Shown here: positions 1 to 11,206 of the stretch, one piece after another
How the letters are laid out: the number at the start of each line of letters is the position of its first letter
How positions within the stretch are numbered: the stretch's first letter is position 1
NCBI GenBank assembly: GCA_025201345.1
Contig: JAIXMG010000001.1
Coordinates: 1,798,001 to 1,862,000 of the forward strand
Length of the DNA stretch: 64,000 bases
DNA from: Thamnidium elegans
Lineage: Eukaryota > Mucoromycota > Mucoromycetes > Mucorales > Mucoraceae
Direction of reading: 5' to 3'
The notes under the pieces: model-generated
Seen by the model: only the letters and a program-made list of their open reading frames with translations
Database searches by the model: none
What the model was told of the DNA's origin: nothing
Position numbers and translations under genes: made by a program

Positions 1-2618
1 ACATTTGCCGGTGTTTTATTATCGTGCGCAATTACATGACAACAAACCTGTAAAGCATCCATGATCGTATTATTTTTGTTTGTCACGGTGAGGACATCCT
101 TCCATCCAGAAGCAATATTATACAGACAAATAATCGAATTTTTGGGGCAGGCAGAATGACGAATAATATCGTAACAAACTGTACGGATGCGTTCCAAGGC
201 ACTTGTTGATTTACAAATTGTACAAAGCAAGCGAGAATAACGACTATATATAAAAAAATATGAGTATTGCTAAGTGTTAGATGTTAATAAATTATTCCAA
301 TTATATATATTTACGCGCAGCTAGTGTCTGGTCTTTTAGACTTCAGTGAAGCTTTTAACTCGTTGTACAAACTATTATAAATATGGTCGAGATATTCAGG
401 CTAAAAAAAAAGGAGGAAAATTAGATACTTCCTTTTTTTTTACTTATGCGTTCGTTTTACCTTTCTATGTGCAGCTAAAGATAGTAACAAAGCGTACGCT
501 TTCTCCCTGCCATCGATCTTGCCGGGGACTTCAATCCAGAAACTACTATCAATACCATAGCGAACATCACCCTTTGAGTCCGGATCTGATGCCGACTTCA
601 TACTTGTATAATTTAGTTTAATTTCTTCCAAACACTCATTGACTTTTTTCTCGTCAAAGTCATCGCTAGAGACCACGTATTTCGTACTGACCCATCTCTT
701 TACAACATCAGCATAGTACGTAGCTAATTTTATCTTTTTAGGAGCGGGCTCTTCTACAATCAAGGCCTCTGATGTACTTGAAGCCGATGCGAGAGAGCGT
801 GAGGACTGTACAGGTAATGGGGCACCGATTGCTGGCTTCGTAAGTACTCCTAAGGCTACAGATCTTTCATTTGCTGGTCCGCTAGTTGGCGATTCTACTG
901 ATACCGGTTTTTCAGGTGATAATGCTCGCTTCTTGGGAGTGGTATGGCTAATAAGAGGTCTACTGTCGATAACTTTTGAAGGGTTACGACTATTGACAAA
1001 CTTGGCTAATTTGCTTTTTGGTTTTTTTTGCTTGACACCTGTGGTCGTGACAGGTACAGAGATCTTAGGAGCCGGTACTTCTAATCCCGCCGTGCGGAAT
1101 GCTGCTTTTCCTGTAGTGATAGAAGTGGTACGGTTAACAGATTCCGCCTTGTTTCCCTTTGCGGGTGTTATAGATTTTTCTTTCAAAGCGCTCGAAGCAG
1201 GAAGACGTTCAGTAGGTCCAATGTTGGCGGGTGGTTCGTTACCAGTACTAGGCGGGTCAAGATCGATGACATAAGAATCATTCATCGCAATTTTTGGCTT
1301 GGTGAGGGAGCTTCGGAAAGCTGATGATGTCGAGCTCTTTGAACCAGAAGAGGATGAAGTTCTTCGCTGTGATGGTGAAGAATTTTTATCAGTGAAGGAA
1401 GTTCTTCTGGCAGGAGATAGGTAGCTTTCACCCATCGAATAGTCAGAACATTTGGAAGATGAACGTCTTGTTAGTGGGGATGTAGCGCTTTTGTTCAGTT
1501 GTCTTTCTGTTGTGGTATTATTAGAGCTATTACTAGAAGGGTTCAAATCAAAGTCTACATCTACATCTTCATAATCGTCTTCAGACGAACTTCGTAACAG
1601 ATCTTCAAGATTTTGATGTTTTGATAATATTATGTCCTTTCTTTTAATTTGTTCTTTCAAATACTTGTTCTCGTTCCTTAAAAAGGTATGGTCGGCCTTG
1701 AGCTTTTTGATTTTGTTCATAAAAACAGGACTAATAGCATTAGCAGATGATTTCTCGGACAAAGCCTTATTAGCGTTGTTTAACAGATTTTGTAATTCTT
1801 CCACTTTTAAAGAAAGGTCGGGCTCCTCCTCTTTCTCTTCGAACTCCATCTTGAGCGCCATATTTTCCATATCCAATCTTTCATTCTCGGTCTCAAATTC
1901 TTCTACTTTCTTATTCAAGTCTTCTACCTTCTTATTCAAGTCTTCTACTTGTTTTCTCGACTCCTTTACTTGATTACTTAAGTTTTTGGCTTCTTGTGTC
2001 TTCTTCATAAGGTCTTGTCGGAGCTTACTGCTTCCGGTCTCTGCTTTTTCTTGTTTTAAGGTTTCACACTCAGCCTCCAGCTGTTGAGTGTACATCTGAT
2101 CAAAAAAAAAAAAAAAAAATTAGACACAAAATAACTCAATGATCGCAAAAAAACAAAACTTATTTACCTTGTTACTTGTGAGAGCTTTTTCTGTTATTGA
2201 ATTTTTATTTTCCAAAATTGCGAGTTTTTCTTGTAAAGTCTTGATCGTTTGTGCATTTTGTTCGGCGTCGCTGTGTAATTTGTATTCCTGCTTAAGTGAT
2301 AAGAATTTTATCTTTAAATATTCATTTCCATTCATTAAACTTACAATTTCGTCTTTCTTTGAAGAAAGTTTTTCTTCTAATGACAATATCTTTGCCCGTA
2401 AATCAGTATTCTCGTCTGCTTTGGATTCAATGTCTAAAATAAACACGGTTTTCAGCATAACGTTTTTTTTTAAAAAAACATGTATCTTACTGCTAACCTT
2501 TTTTTGAACGTGTTAAGACTTTTAATAGTTTACTGGTAGTTATTATTTTTTCTTTGACACTGGATATATTCCCAGCAATACTTTGATCATTTTTTGGTGG
2601 TGGTGTTGTGCCGGACAT
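1..2618 (-). CDS. coiled-coil protein, possibly ICE1-like; 3' end beyond the window
   Basis: Five exons are readable: 2618-2498, 2433-2168, 2095-461, 400-315 and 243 to beyond position 1; phases close at every junction (about 783 residues visible). The start is the ATG opening MSGTTPPPKND. Residues about 40-270 are a long coiled coil, including a near-perfect heptad duplication (VEDLNKK twice, DNA about 1905-1955). A Ser/Thr/Lys-rich disordered middle follows. Exons 3-5 then give a folded helical region with KAYALLLSLAAHRK, EYLDHIYNSLYNELK and RIRTVCYDIIRHS. An in-frame stop at 440 would end exon 3, but the GTAAAA donor at 460 splices cleanly into exon 4, so I prefer the longer model. The C-terminal helical part recalls the conserved end of little elongation complex subunit 1 (ICE1), which acts in snRNA transcription. 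That is a recollection, not an alignment; 'coiled-coil protein' is the safe name. Confidence 0.7.
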
Positions 2619-4139
2619 TGTTGGTATATAGATCGTTGAAAAAAAAAAAGTCAAATGAAGAAGGGAAAACAAAAAAATACTGCGAAAAATAAACAGTTTG
2701 TGACGCGTTTTTATAATTTTTTTGTTGGCGTACTTAGTTAAGCAAATATGCATGACACTGATTTTTTACATGTGCAACTTGGACCTTTTTTTTCTTTCGC
2801 CTTGCCGTACGATGTTACAGGGCTATTATATAAAAGACAGTTTATATGCTTAACTAAGTTAACTTTTTTTTAAAAAAAAAAGCGGAAATCCCCTAATGGC
2901 AAATATAAAAAGTAGTCGTCGATAGCAGGGAAAATAAACTGTCATCTTTTACAAATGATAAATTAACCTGTCTATCTTTTTTTTTCTTTTTCTTTTTAAC
3001 AATGATTTTATACAAATAGATGTTTCGAACTGTAGTAAATGTACGCCCTTTAAAAGACACTTACACCTTCTTCTTTTTTACTTGACACTTTTATTTTCTT
3101 ATAATAATGTAATGCCACTACAAACGAATATGATTTTCTTATTACAGCCCGCAAAATATCGGCCAAAAGTATACACCCTAATTTTTCAAGATAGGCGAAA
3201 GTTACTTTAGACCACGTAATACAAGATGCTCCTCTTTTAAAAGGTTCAAGCACTCAAAAAAAAAATTGACAAGTAAACATATACAACTATTTTGTTTCAA
3301 AGCTATTAAAATGTTATTTATTTGCTGGTCACCTTAATATTGACAAAATTGCTTTGACCATTATGAAAAATGATTTGAAAGGTGAAATTACCAAACAAAC
3401 AGCAAAAATAGTAAAAATAAATAATAATAAAGTTATTATTCAAATTAAAAAGCATATTTATTTTTTACTCGTGGTGTATAATATATCTTTAAATAAATTA
3501 ACATTAGAGATATGATATTCCCCTTTTTACGTAGGTATTTTAAGGTAGTGGATTTCTTTTTAGGGATCAAATATGCATATGTCGTCAATGTTTACTTCAA
3601 AAGAAAAGAAAGGTTTGTTCAAGTAAAATATTTGAATTCCATTTTTATCTTCACGCCTATCTATTCTGTACTGAAGTCTTAGAAAGGGGATAATTTCTAT
3701 TTTTCTTTATCTTTTGTTTTATTATTACATACTCTTCTCTTTACGCGTGATTTTTTTTTTTAAAAAAAAGAGTAGATTACAAATATTTAAGCTTTTTTTT
3801 TACGATCCCAAAAAGTCAAAGCGTTACTGCTGCTTTGTTTCTTATTATCATTCATTACAATTGGTACACGTATAAAAATATTTTTTCCCCTTCTCAAATA
3901 AGAATACCACGAACATATGATTTTTTAAATTCACTTGAATAACTTAACATAGTAATAAAATAAATCACAAGAAAAAAAATCGTTTCACAAATAGATAAGG
4001 TAAATTGGCTTAAACTTCCATTTATGTACATTCTATCCTAATTCGATATTTTTTTTTTGCAAAATTCTGGTTTCAAAAAACCTTTTGATTTGTTTTTTTT
4101 TTTTACATTACCTTTCTTTTTATAATAATAATAATCAAA
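2619..4139. other. intergenic, divergent promoter region
   Basis: AT-rich spacer between the divergent coiled-coil gene and the P450. It holds two T(n)A(n) palindromes (2864-2881 and 3751-3769). I see no convincing coding region; the short open frames are AT-rich and unspliceable. Confidence 0.6.
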
Positions 4140-5705
4140 ATGGGATCTGTAGTTTCTTATATTGTTACGATCGCATTTACATATATCCTCACTCAAATAG
4201 GCCAATCGCTTATTTGGGTCAACAAGAAACCGGACGGTACACCCAAGAGTCCTTGGGCACCCAGTCCACAAGGTCTACCGTGGATTACCAATGGCTACGA
4301 AATATTTAATCGAGATACATATCATGCGCTGACAAGGTGGTCCAAAGAAGTAGGCGACTTTTTCTCTGTAAAGATCGGTCGTAAGCAAATCACTGTTTTG
4401 AACAATGTCAAGTTGGTTCATGAATGTTTAATCGAAAAGGAACAATTCAACTCTTCCAAAACACCATCAGATACACAAGAGAAAATGGTAACCGATCACT
4501 GTAAAACTGTTTATACTGCTTCCTTTTCTACTTACTGGGCTCGATTAAGACGTGCCATTTATATTGTGGTTGGACCAATGTACTTTGATCAGTTTGTAAA
4601 CCATTTCAAGTCACAAGCAAACAAATTATCGTTTGGTATTGGTGAGTCATTAAGAGAGGATAAGTCTTTGAGCGCAAAGCAGTTGCGCCAATTGGTGGAG
4701 ATGATAGCTATGGATACTGCATTAACTATCGTCTTGGGCGATACTGACACAGTACCACGTGACCCTGAATCCATGTTGATGATTATCCAAAAGGGTCATG
4801 AATTAGAAGCCAAACAAACCAGCAAGTACAACCGTATTGGACAATTCTTCCCTTCTTTTAATTCATTTTTAGATGTTGTACATTTATTTAAAATGGATAG
4901 TAGTATGATGAAGGCGCGTAATAGTATCTTGGAAATTTTCTTACCGTGGTTTGATCCTACATTTGAAAACAGAGAGCTGTTCAAGAACTCGGATGAAAAG
5001 ATACAAGCTATTGCTAAAAGTTTATTATACATTGAACCATCCAAGAATGATCCTGAACCCGTTCAATTAACCAAAGACGAAGTATTGGTTAATTTGGTTC
5101 ATATTACGCTTCATGCTTATACATATTTGTCTAGCACCATCTTTACTTTGGTTCAACGATTAGCTACTGAACCTGAACTTCAACGTGAGCTATTACAAGA
5201 ACTCGAAACTGAAGACCAATCATTGGCGCTTGCCTTTGTTCGTGAGAGTCTTCGTGTTGATACCCCTCATCGTTTACTCGCTTATAGTCCACGCGCGGAC
5301 TATGAATTGGTGGTGGATGAGAAACCTTACCGTATTGATGAGGCTTCTGAGATTGTGGTGAACGTGGATGCTATTCATACCAACAACGAATATTACCCAA
5401 ACGCCGAAACATTTGATCCCAAGAGATACTTCAAATCTGAAAAGAAAATGACAACTTTATTGGAATTTGGTCAAACAGGTAGAAAAGTAGTCAAGGATAA
5501 TTTAGCTTTTGGAGCAGGACGTCGTGCTTGTTTAGGTAGTAAAGCAAGTGAGGCGTTATTAGTCACTGTTTTATATCAATTAGTCAAAAGCTACCAATTA
5601 AAAGGCGGTGATGTAAAAGAAAAGATTGAGGTATCAACAAATGTTTGGTCATGGACAGGAAGAACTGAAACAAAAGGAACAGTGATTGAATTTATTAAAA
5701 GATGA
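4140..5705 (+). CDS. cytochrome P450 monooxygenase
   Basis: Intronless, 521 residues, a normal length for a microsomal fungal P450. An N-terminal hydrophobic segment (about residues 3-27) should anchor it in the ER membrane. The K-helix ExxR is E369-S-L-R372. The haem loop is FGAGRRACLG at 457-466, with Cys464 as the predicted thiolate ligand. The I-helix region (about 317-338, HITLHAYTYLSS) lacks the usual acid-Thr pair, so oxygen activation may differ or the enzyme may be specialised. Substrate cannot be inferred. It ends 81 nt from the convergent Zn2Cys6 regulator, which could in principle control it. The ATG follows an A-rich leader and is the first in frame. Confidence 0.93.
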   Translation: MGSVVSYIVTIAFTYILTQIGQSLIWVNKKPDGTPKSPWAPSPQGLPWITNGYEIFNRDTYHALTRWSKEVGDFFSVKIGRKQITVLNNVKLVHECLIEKEQFNSSKTPSDTQEKMVTDHCKTVYTASFSTYWARLRRAIYIVVGPMYFDQFVNHFKSQANKLSFGIGESLREDKSLSAKQLRQLVEMIAMDTALTIVLGDTDTVPRDPESMLMIIQKGHELEAKQTSKYNRIGQFFPSFNSFLDVVHLFKMDSSMMKARNSILEIFLPWFDPTFENRELFKNSDEKIQAIAKSLLYIEPSKNDPEPVQLTKDEVLVNLVHITLHAYTYLSSTIFTLVQRLATEPELQRELLQELETEDQSLALAFVRESLRVDTPHRLLAYSPRADYELVVDEKPYRIDEASEIVVNVDAIHTNNEYYPNAETFDPKRYFKSEKKMTTLLEFGQTGRKVVKDNLAFGAGRRACLGSKASEALLVTVLYQLVKSYQLKGGDVKEKIEVSTNVWSWTGRTETKGTVIEFIKR

Positions 5706-5786
5706 ATAAATAAAAAAAATTACTATACTTGCAAAAATAAAATAAAATAATAAAAGATGTAGATGTTGTATGTATATATATATAAG

Positions 5787-8219
5787 CTAAAATAAGCTGT
5801 TAAACTCTTGCTCTAAAACATCTACTAAAGAACCGGAAGAGTCACGACGTGATAATTTAAGTTGATCTCGAATGATATTTAAACACAGAATCAGATTCGC
5901 ACGAATTTTGTCTAGTGTAACTTCACCATCTCCAGGTTGTTGGTATTTGAATCTTGCGGCACGAAGTAATATTTCCCATGAGTTCATAATCCATCTTAAA
6001 TCTAGAAAGCATGAATAATCTCTTGATAGTAAAAATTGAACCAAACGAACAGTATTAAGGGCAATTTGTATGGATGTATGTGCAGATTGAAGTACATTAA
6101 AATTAAGTTTTGAAGGATCAATAGCTTGTATCATTTTCTTTATATAATCATCGTCCATCTCTGTTGAGTTACCATCATGAAGCTTTCTAAAGTGTTTAAT
6201 CTTGTCTACTATTTTTAACCAATGATGAGGAGTATCTTGAACTGAAGGTTTACTGCGAGGAGATTGTCTCATTGTTTTATAGTGTTCTAGTAATTTATCC
6301 GTAGTTAAATTATCATGATCAGGATCCTTTGGTAAATAAGATTTAGATACGATTAAATATTCATTATAAAGTGATAATCTAAGTAGTAACGGTATAGGAG
6401 AATCCCCACATTCCAATTCAAGATTAGTAAAGAATTCAATATCAGACGTATCATCTTGAAAAAGGGGTAATTTAAGTTGAAAATCCGGTGGCAAAATGTT
6501 TCTATACCAATGCCTCATTGCCATCTCAACCTGATGACTGAATTCACCCACGTAAGACGGTAAATCCTGTGCTGAAATGTATCGACCTCCTTCTTTAATA
6601 GATTCACGTAATTTATAAAGATACCACTTCATTTTAATAAACTGGATTTCTTTTAAAGAATCATCTGTAGCTGTATAAATTTGTATATCCGTGTCATTTA
6701 AAGTTTCTAATAAATGAAAGATTTTCGGCCTTGAAGATCTAGTTTTAAACATTTGATTCATCAATGTATGTAGATGAATAACGGATCTTGCATGGTACAA
6801 ACAACGGTATAAGCGTGCAAATAAGATTGATTCATCTGACTGTGGTACACCATCTTTAAATTTATACTGCGGTAATAGAATATTGTAAATGCGTTCTGCA
6901 ATCGATAGATATTTTTCTGCTTCGTTGTCATTATTGGTCTTGATTTGAAATACACTCATAAACGTATAAGCCATCATCGTATCCAGGTTAGCTTGGTCAA
7001 ATTGATCTGTAATTAACTCTCTCGCTTGTTCAAAATAATAATGTCCGTAATCGTTTAATGCATCCAAAGGTATAATATCAAGAAGGTGTTTACATGGTTG
7101 ATGACAGATAAGACCGCATAAGGCCATCACACCAGGTGATTTCATGAAATGATTCTCATCTATCATAAATAATCTTACAAAAGATGGTACATGAAGATAA
7201 AGTGTTTTGAGATGAAGGCATTGAATATAAGTAAAAACCAATCGCATCGTCATATTTGCAATATTTTCTGTTGGTTCAAGCTTTACTAATGGATCCGCAG
7301 GATCATAATGTAATATCACGGGCGTATATTTTGTCAAGCTTTTAAATCTTGATTTACCGTACTTTCTCCAAATAAATATAGAAAATGCTTTTTCAATCGA
7401 ACTCTTTGTAGCAAATATTTCATTTGATAACGGGAAAGGTAACTTTGATGTAGATTCTTGATATAAACAGGTAGATACCATACCTTTAAAGTGACCCATC
7501 AAATCATCATAAGATTTAATGTGCGTTTCAATAGACATATTTCCATTTTTTACTGTTAATGTCCACGGTTCACTTTCTTTTGGTTTGGATATGGTGGCTT
7601 TAATTGATTTTCTTTTGGCAATGGCTCTTTCTGACTCATGACTACAAGATCCTTCGTCAAGCCAATGATCATATTGTTGGTGATTGGTAATAAAGTGACG
7701 ATGATCGTGAAGTGGACGATAATAATATCGAGGCGGTTTCACATGGTCTGGTATATTCATCGAAACAGGTGAGGGGTAATCATGATACACATATGAATCG
7801 TTGGCTGTACTATTCTTTGACTCGACCGCAGCCGGAGGAGTCTGTGCACTTGCTAGTTTCAATGTACGCATTTCGTTCTCCATAGTTGATATTTCTTGCT
7901 GCATACTTTCGATTTGTTTGATATATTCTAGCTCTTGCAAGTATTCGATATCTGCTGGTGAGGTCATGACTGTATAAACACATTCCAGATGAAACTTTAT
8001 ACATCTACATTATAAATATTTTTTGAGTACATTATGCGTTTTGAGAGAAAAAAAAAAGGCGTTAGTATACCTAGCACAGGGTTGTTCATATGAACATTTA
8101 CGTTTACGCTCACGGCAACCTAAATAAAGTAATAAAGTCAGCGGGGAAAAAAAAAAGAGAGTCTAGACAAATCAAATAGTATTACCGTTACAAGGTGTCT
8201 TTTTAAGTGAGGAGGACAT
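5787..8219 (-). CDS. Zn2Cys6 fungal transcription factor
   Basis: Three exons: 8219-8186, 8119-8071 and 8004-5787, giving 766 residues. The long open frame alone starts after the DNA-binding domain; splicing the two small upstream exons restores a complete binuclear zinc cluster with Cys10, Cys13, Cys20, Cys26, Cys29 and Cys36 (spacing C-x2-C-x6-C-x5-C-x2-C-x6-C). Two introns interrupt the cluster, one inside the Gly12 codon and one inside the Arg28 codon. A short coiled coil (about 45-80) follows and would serve as dimerisation element. A middle homology region typical of these regulators lies around residues 275-400. It should bind DNA as a dimer in the nucleus; targets are unknown. Both small introns have clean GT...AG ends. 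Confidence 0.9.
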
Positions 8220-10368
8220 GGTTTTTAACGTCGCAGTAAAAGAAGTGGTAAAATAGAAAAAGCGACAAAAAAAAAAAAAGTTTTGCCTCGTGACTATCGA
8301 AAACAATGTGTGGTATCCATGCCTGACTTTAAATCAAAGTAGATCATCAATCGTATTGAAAGGAGTGTATATGACCATGGGGTTCCATGTCACTCAAAAA
8401 AAAAAAACTTAAAATAGTTGCTACGTGTACTCTAATGAAGAATGATAAATTGTTCCGTAGTTACTGGTAAAAAAAAAAAGAAAAGAAAAAAAAGAGCCTA
8501 ATTGGAACGTTGATGAGGCACAGTTTTTATTTTTTTATTTAGGCGATTGCATTAATATGCTCGAGAAAAAAAGAAAAGTAGTAATTAATGTACAGTAGTA
8601 CATAGCCCCCAAAAATGGTTTCCGGAATTAGGATAAAATAAGTGGATAACAGCGAATTCGGGATTTACACCACTTACAGCGCAGAGCCCAACCCAAAAAA
8701 AAAGTTTCTGCGAGAAAATAAAAAAAAAAAAGCTTTATACTGATCGAGTAAATAAGAAAAGCTTGTAATATGTACAAGGAGTATCGACCTTATTAACTGG
8801 TATGTAAACATATTTTTCTTTCTTTGAGCTACTGCTTAATGAATCAGTACTTATTTTTATAAAATATTTAATATGAATGTCTAAGGTTCATCTCAGAATT
8901 AAGGTTTCAAAGTGTGATTTAGTGTCACCCTTACATAAAGAAACTCTTCGCATTAAATTGATTCCTGAAACATTGTCCAATGATGGTATTATGAACTTGA
9001 TAAAAAAAAAAAATGAACGCCATCCATAATAATTGTTTCATAAAGATAAGTGAATAAGATGGGTTTGCATAAATGAGTCGTGTATCAGGAATCTTCATCT
9101 CAATGTTGTCGCCCAATTGACGAGTTTTTTTTTTTTTTATCTAAAAAGTATCAGATCATCTTGATATATTAATGTTGCTACTGCCTTTTTTTTTTTTTTT
9201 TTTTTTTTTTGCTGTATTTTAGTATGTTAGGTACTTGAGGCCGAATGTTAATCTCAAAGCGTTTAATCCCTATCATTTTTAAAATTGCAAAGTACATTAA
9301 ACGCGTAGAACTTATTTTTTCAAAAATGAAATTATGCTACGCGCGCAGCTTTACTCAGATAATTAAGGATTGCACTCCGTTTAAGTTATTTCGAGTACAG
9401 CTAAGCATTCGAATGAACGCTATTCGTTGTCGTCATTCAGTATACAAGCACGCCAAGGTGGACAACATCTTTTTTTGAAGTAGCAAGGAAATGAAAGATG
9501 ATTTTGAAATCACGCAAACTGGGTACCGTGAGCGCACTGTATGCATATATTGGCTAAAGTGAGCGTATTTGTGCATCATAGCAGTAAGTGGTGCGTGATT
9601 GGTTAATCATATAGTATAATGGAACAAACGGATAATATAGAAATTTTTCTCAAGTATGTAACAATTGATCAAATAAAAGAGTTAATCTCTGTAAATATAT
9701 ATATATATGTATATATATGATTAATATACTTTTTTTCGTTAAAGAATCTCAAACATTTTTTTTTTTTTTTTCATTAAGGGTTCATTCCCATGGTTACTTT
9801 ACTAGAGAAAGAGAGATAAAAACGTATTATACAGTTACTTTGATTGGTTTAGACTGGGAGCATACTGCGACATTTTTTACGACCGAAAAAATTTTTCCTA
9901 TTGGTTCGAAAGCTTTGATATTCGCAATTTCTATTCCAATAAAAAGTGCGTATTGGTTCACACGGATATTGCCTATTTTTACTATATATTTTGCTTAGCT
10001 TTGATAAGCTATAATAATCAGTTAGTTTTTTATTTTATTTATTTATTTAAAATAATAATACATTTTAATAATTAAAAAGGGTAAAATAAATAAAATAAGG
10101 GAGAGGAGGTTAAAAAAAAACCAGATAATCTTAATGAGTCAGTTGAACGTAAAAAGTGTCAGCTTTTTTTATTTCCCAATTAAAAGAGAGGGGGGGTAAC
10201 TGTAGTGAGTCATTTGTTAGAGATCAGCCTACACTTACAAAAATAAAATAGAAAGTCGGCTTTGTTTTTTGAAGTACCGCCTATTCTCAAAATACTATAA
10301 ATAACTGAAATTACTTTCTTTTTTCGCTCTTTTTTTTTTTTTTTTTCTTTTTTATCGTTCTTCTCTTC
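8220..10368. other. intergenic, divergent promoter region
   Basis: A 2.1-kb AT-rich spacer between the Zn2Cys6 gene and the cyclin gene, with poly-T runs (for example 9187-9210). Open frames at 8931-9116 (-), 9245-9478 (+) and 9717-9998 (+) have no recognisable domain, biased composition and no splice context, so I do not call them genes. Confidence 0.55.
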
Positions 10369-11206
10369 ATGTCTAACTATAATAGCTTTATCCTTCCTAA
10401 AAATAATGACAACAACTGTTTGGAAAACTATTATCGCTATATAGTAGGCATGTCGATGAATCAACAACCCACACTCAATGTACCCGCACCCACTGTATCC
10501 GCACCCATTAACCAAAACGAATACCAAAAAATTTATGTAGATACATTAGTCGGTAAATACAAATACAAAAAAAAAGTTACATATAATGTATGTACTAATT
10601 ATTATTTTAGATATTACCACTCTCACTATTCGTACCTCTTGGCCAATGGAAATTTCGACTACTAAAGAAGGTCAACCAGTTGTAAATACACACGCATTTG
10701 TTCGACACCTTTTAAAACGATCAAGAGCTACTCGCTCTACCCTTCAATTAGCAATTTTTTACCTTTTCAGAATTAGACCTCATATCAACAAACGTAGCGA
10801 ATTCGATCCTATTGTTAAATGTGGTAGACGCATGTTCTTAGCTGCTTTAATTTGCGCTCACAAATATTTGTACGACAATACATTTACCAATGCGAGTTGG
10901 GCAAAGATTAGTAAATTACCTGTAAAAGAAATTAATCAAGCTGAAAGAGCTCTTTTGGAAATGCTTGATTATAGATTATATGTATCAACTGAATTATATC
11001 AAAAGTTCGAATCTCAATTAAAAGAAGCCATTCCAATCTCTGCTACTACTACTACTACCACTACTACAATTAATAAGAAGCGTGTATTCGAAGAATCTCC
11101 AATTACAAATATCTCTCATCCAATCAAAAAGACTAAATCCCAAAACTATTCTCATCACCTAGTTCATGGTATTCCTACACCAGAAGATGATAAAGTTGAA
11201 CTATAA
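10369..11206 (+). CDS. PCL-type (Pho85-like) cyclin
   Basis: Two exons, 10369-10552 and 10611-11206, encode 259 residues. The cyclin box spans about residues 85-190: helix with FVRHLLKRSRAT, then FLAALICAHKYLYDNTFTN and the typical ERALLEMLDYRLYV. The FLAALICAHKYLYD segment is characteristic of the Pho80/PCL cyclin group, which activates a Pho85-type CDK controlling phosphate or cell-cycle responses. The N terminus is Asn/Pro-rich. A polyThr stretch (ACT repeats, about 11041-11067) is followed by a basic KKR segment that may be a nuclear signal. The intron has GTAAAT and TTTTAG ends. The family is well supported; the exact PCL class is not. Confidence 0.85.

Noticed and set aside
440..460. 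Stop codon ending the coiled-coil gene at 440
   Set aside because: It lies inside an intron if the donor at 460 is used; exons 4 and 5 then follow in phase with a coding character.
346..621. 91-codon + strand frame near the left edge
   Set aside because: Antisense to exons 3-4 of the coiled-coil gene, which have clean splice signals and a coding pattern on the minus strand.
9717..9998. 93-codon + strand frame in the TF-cyclin spacer
   Set aside because: Phe/Ile/Tyr-rich by base composition, contains the translation of a poly-T run, no neighbours.
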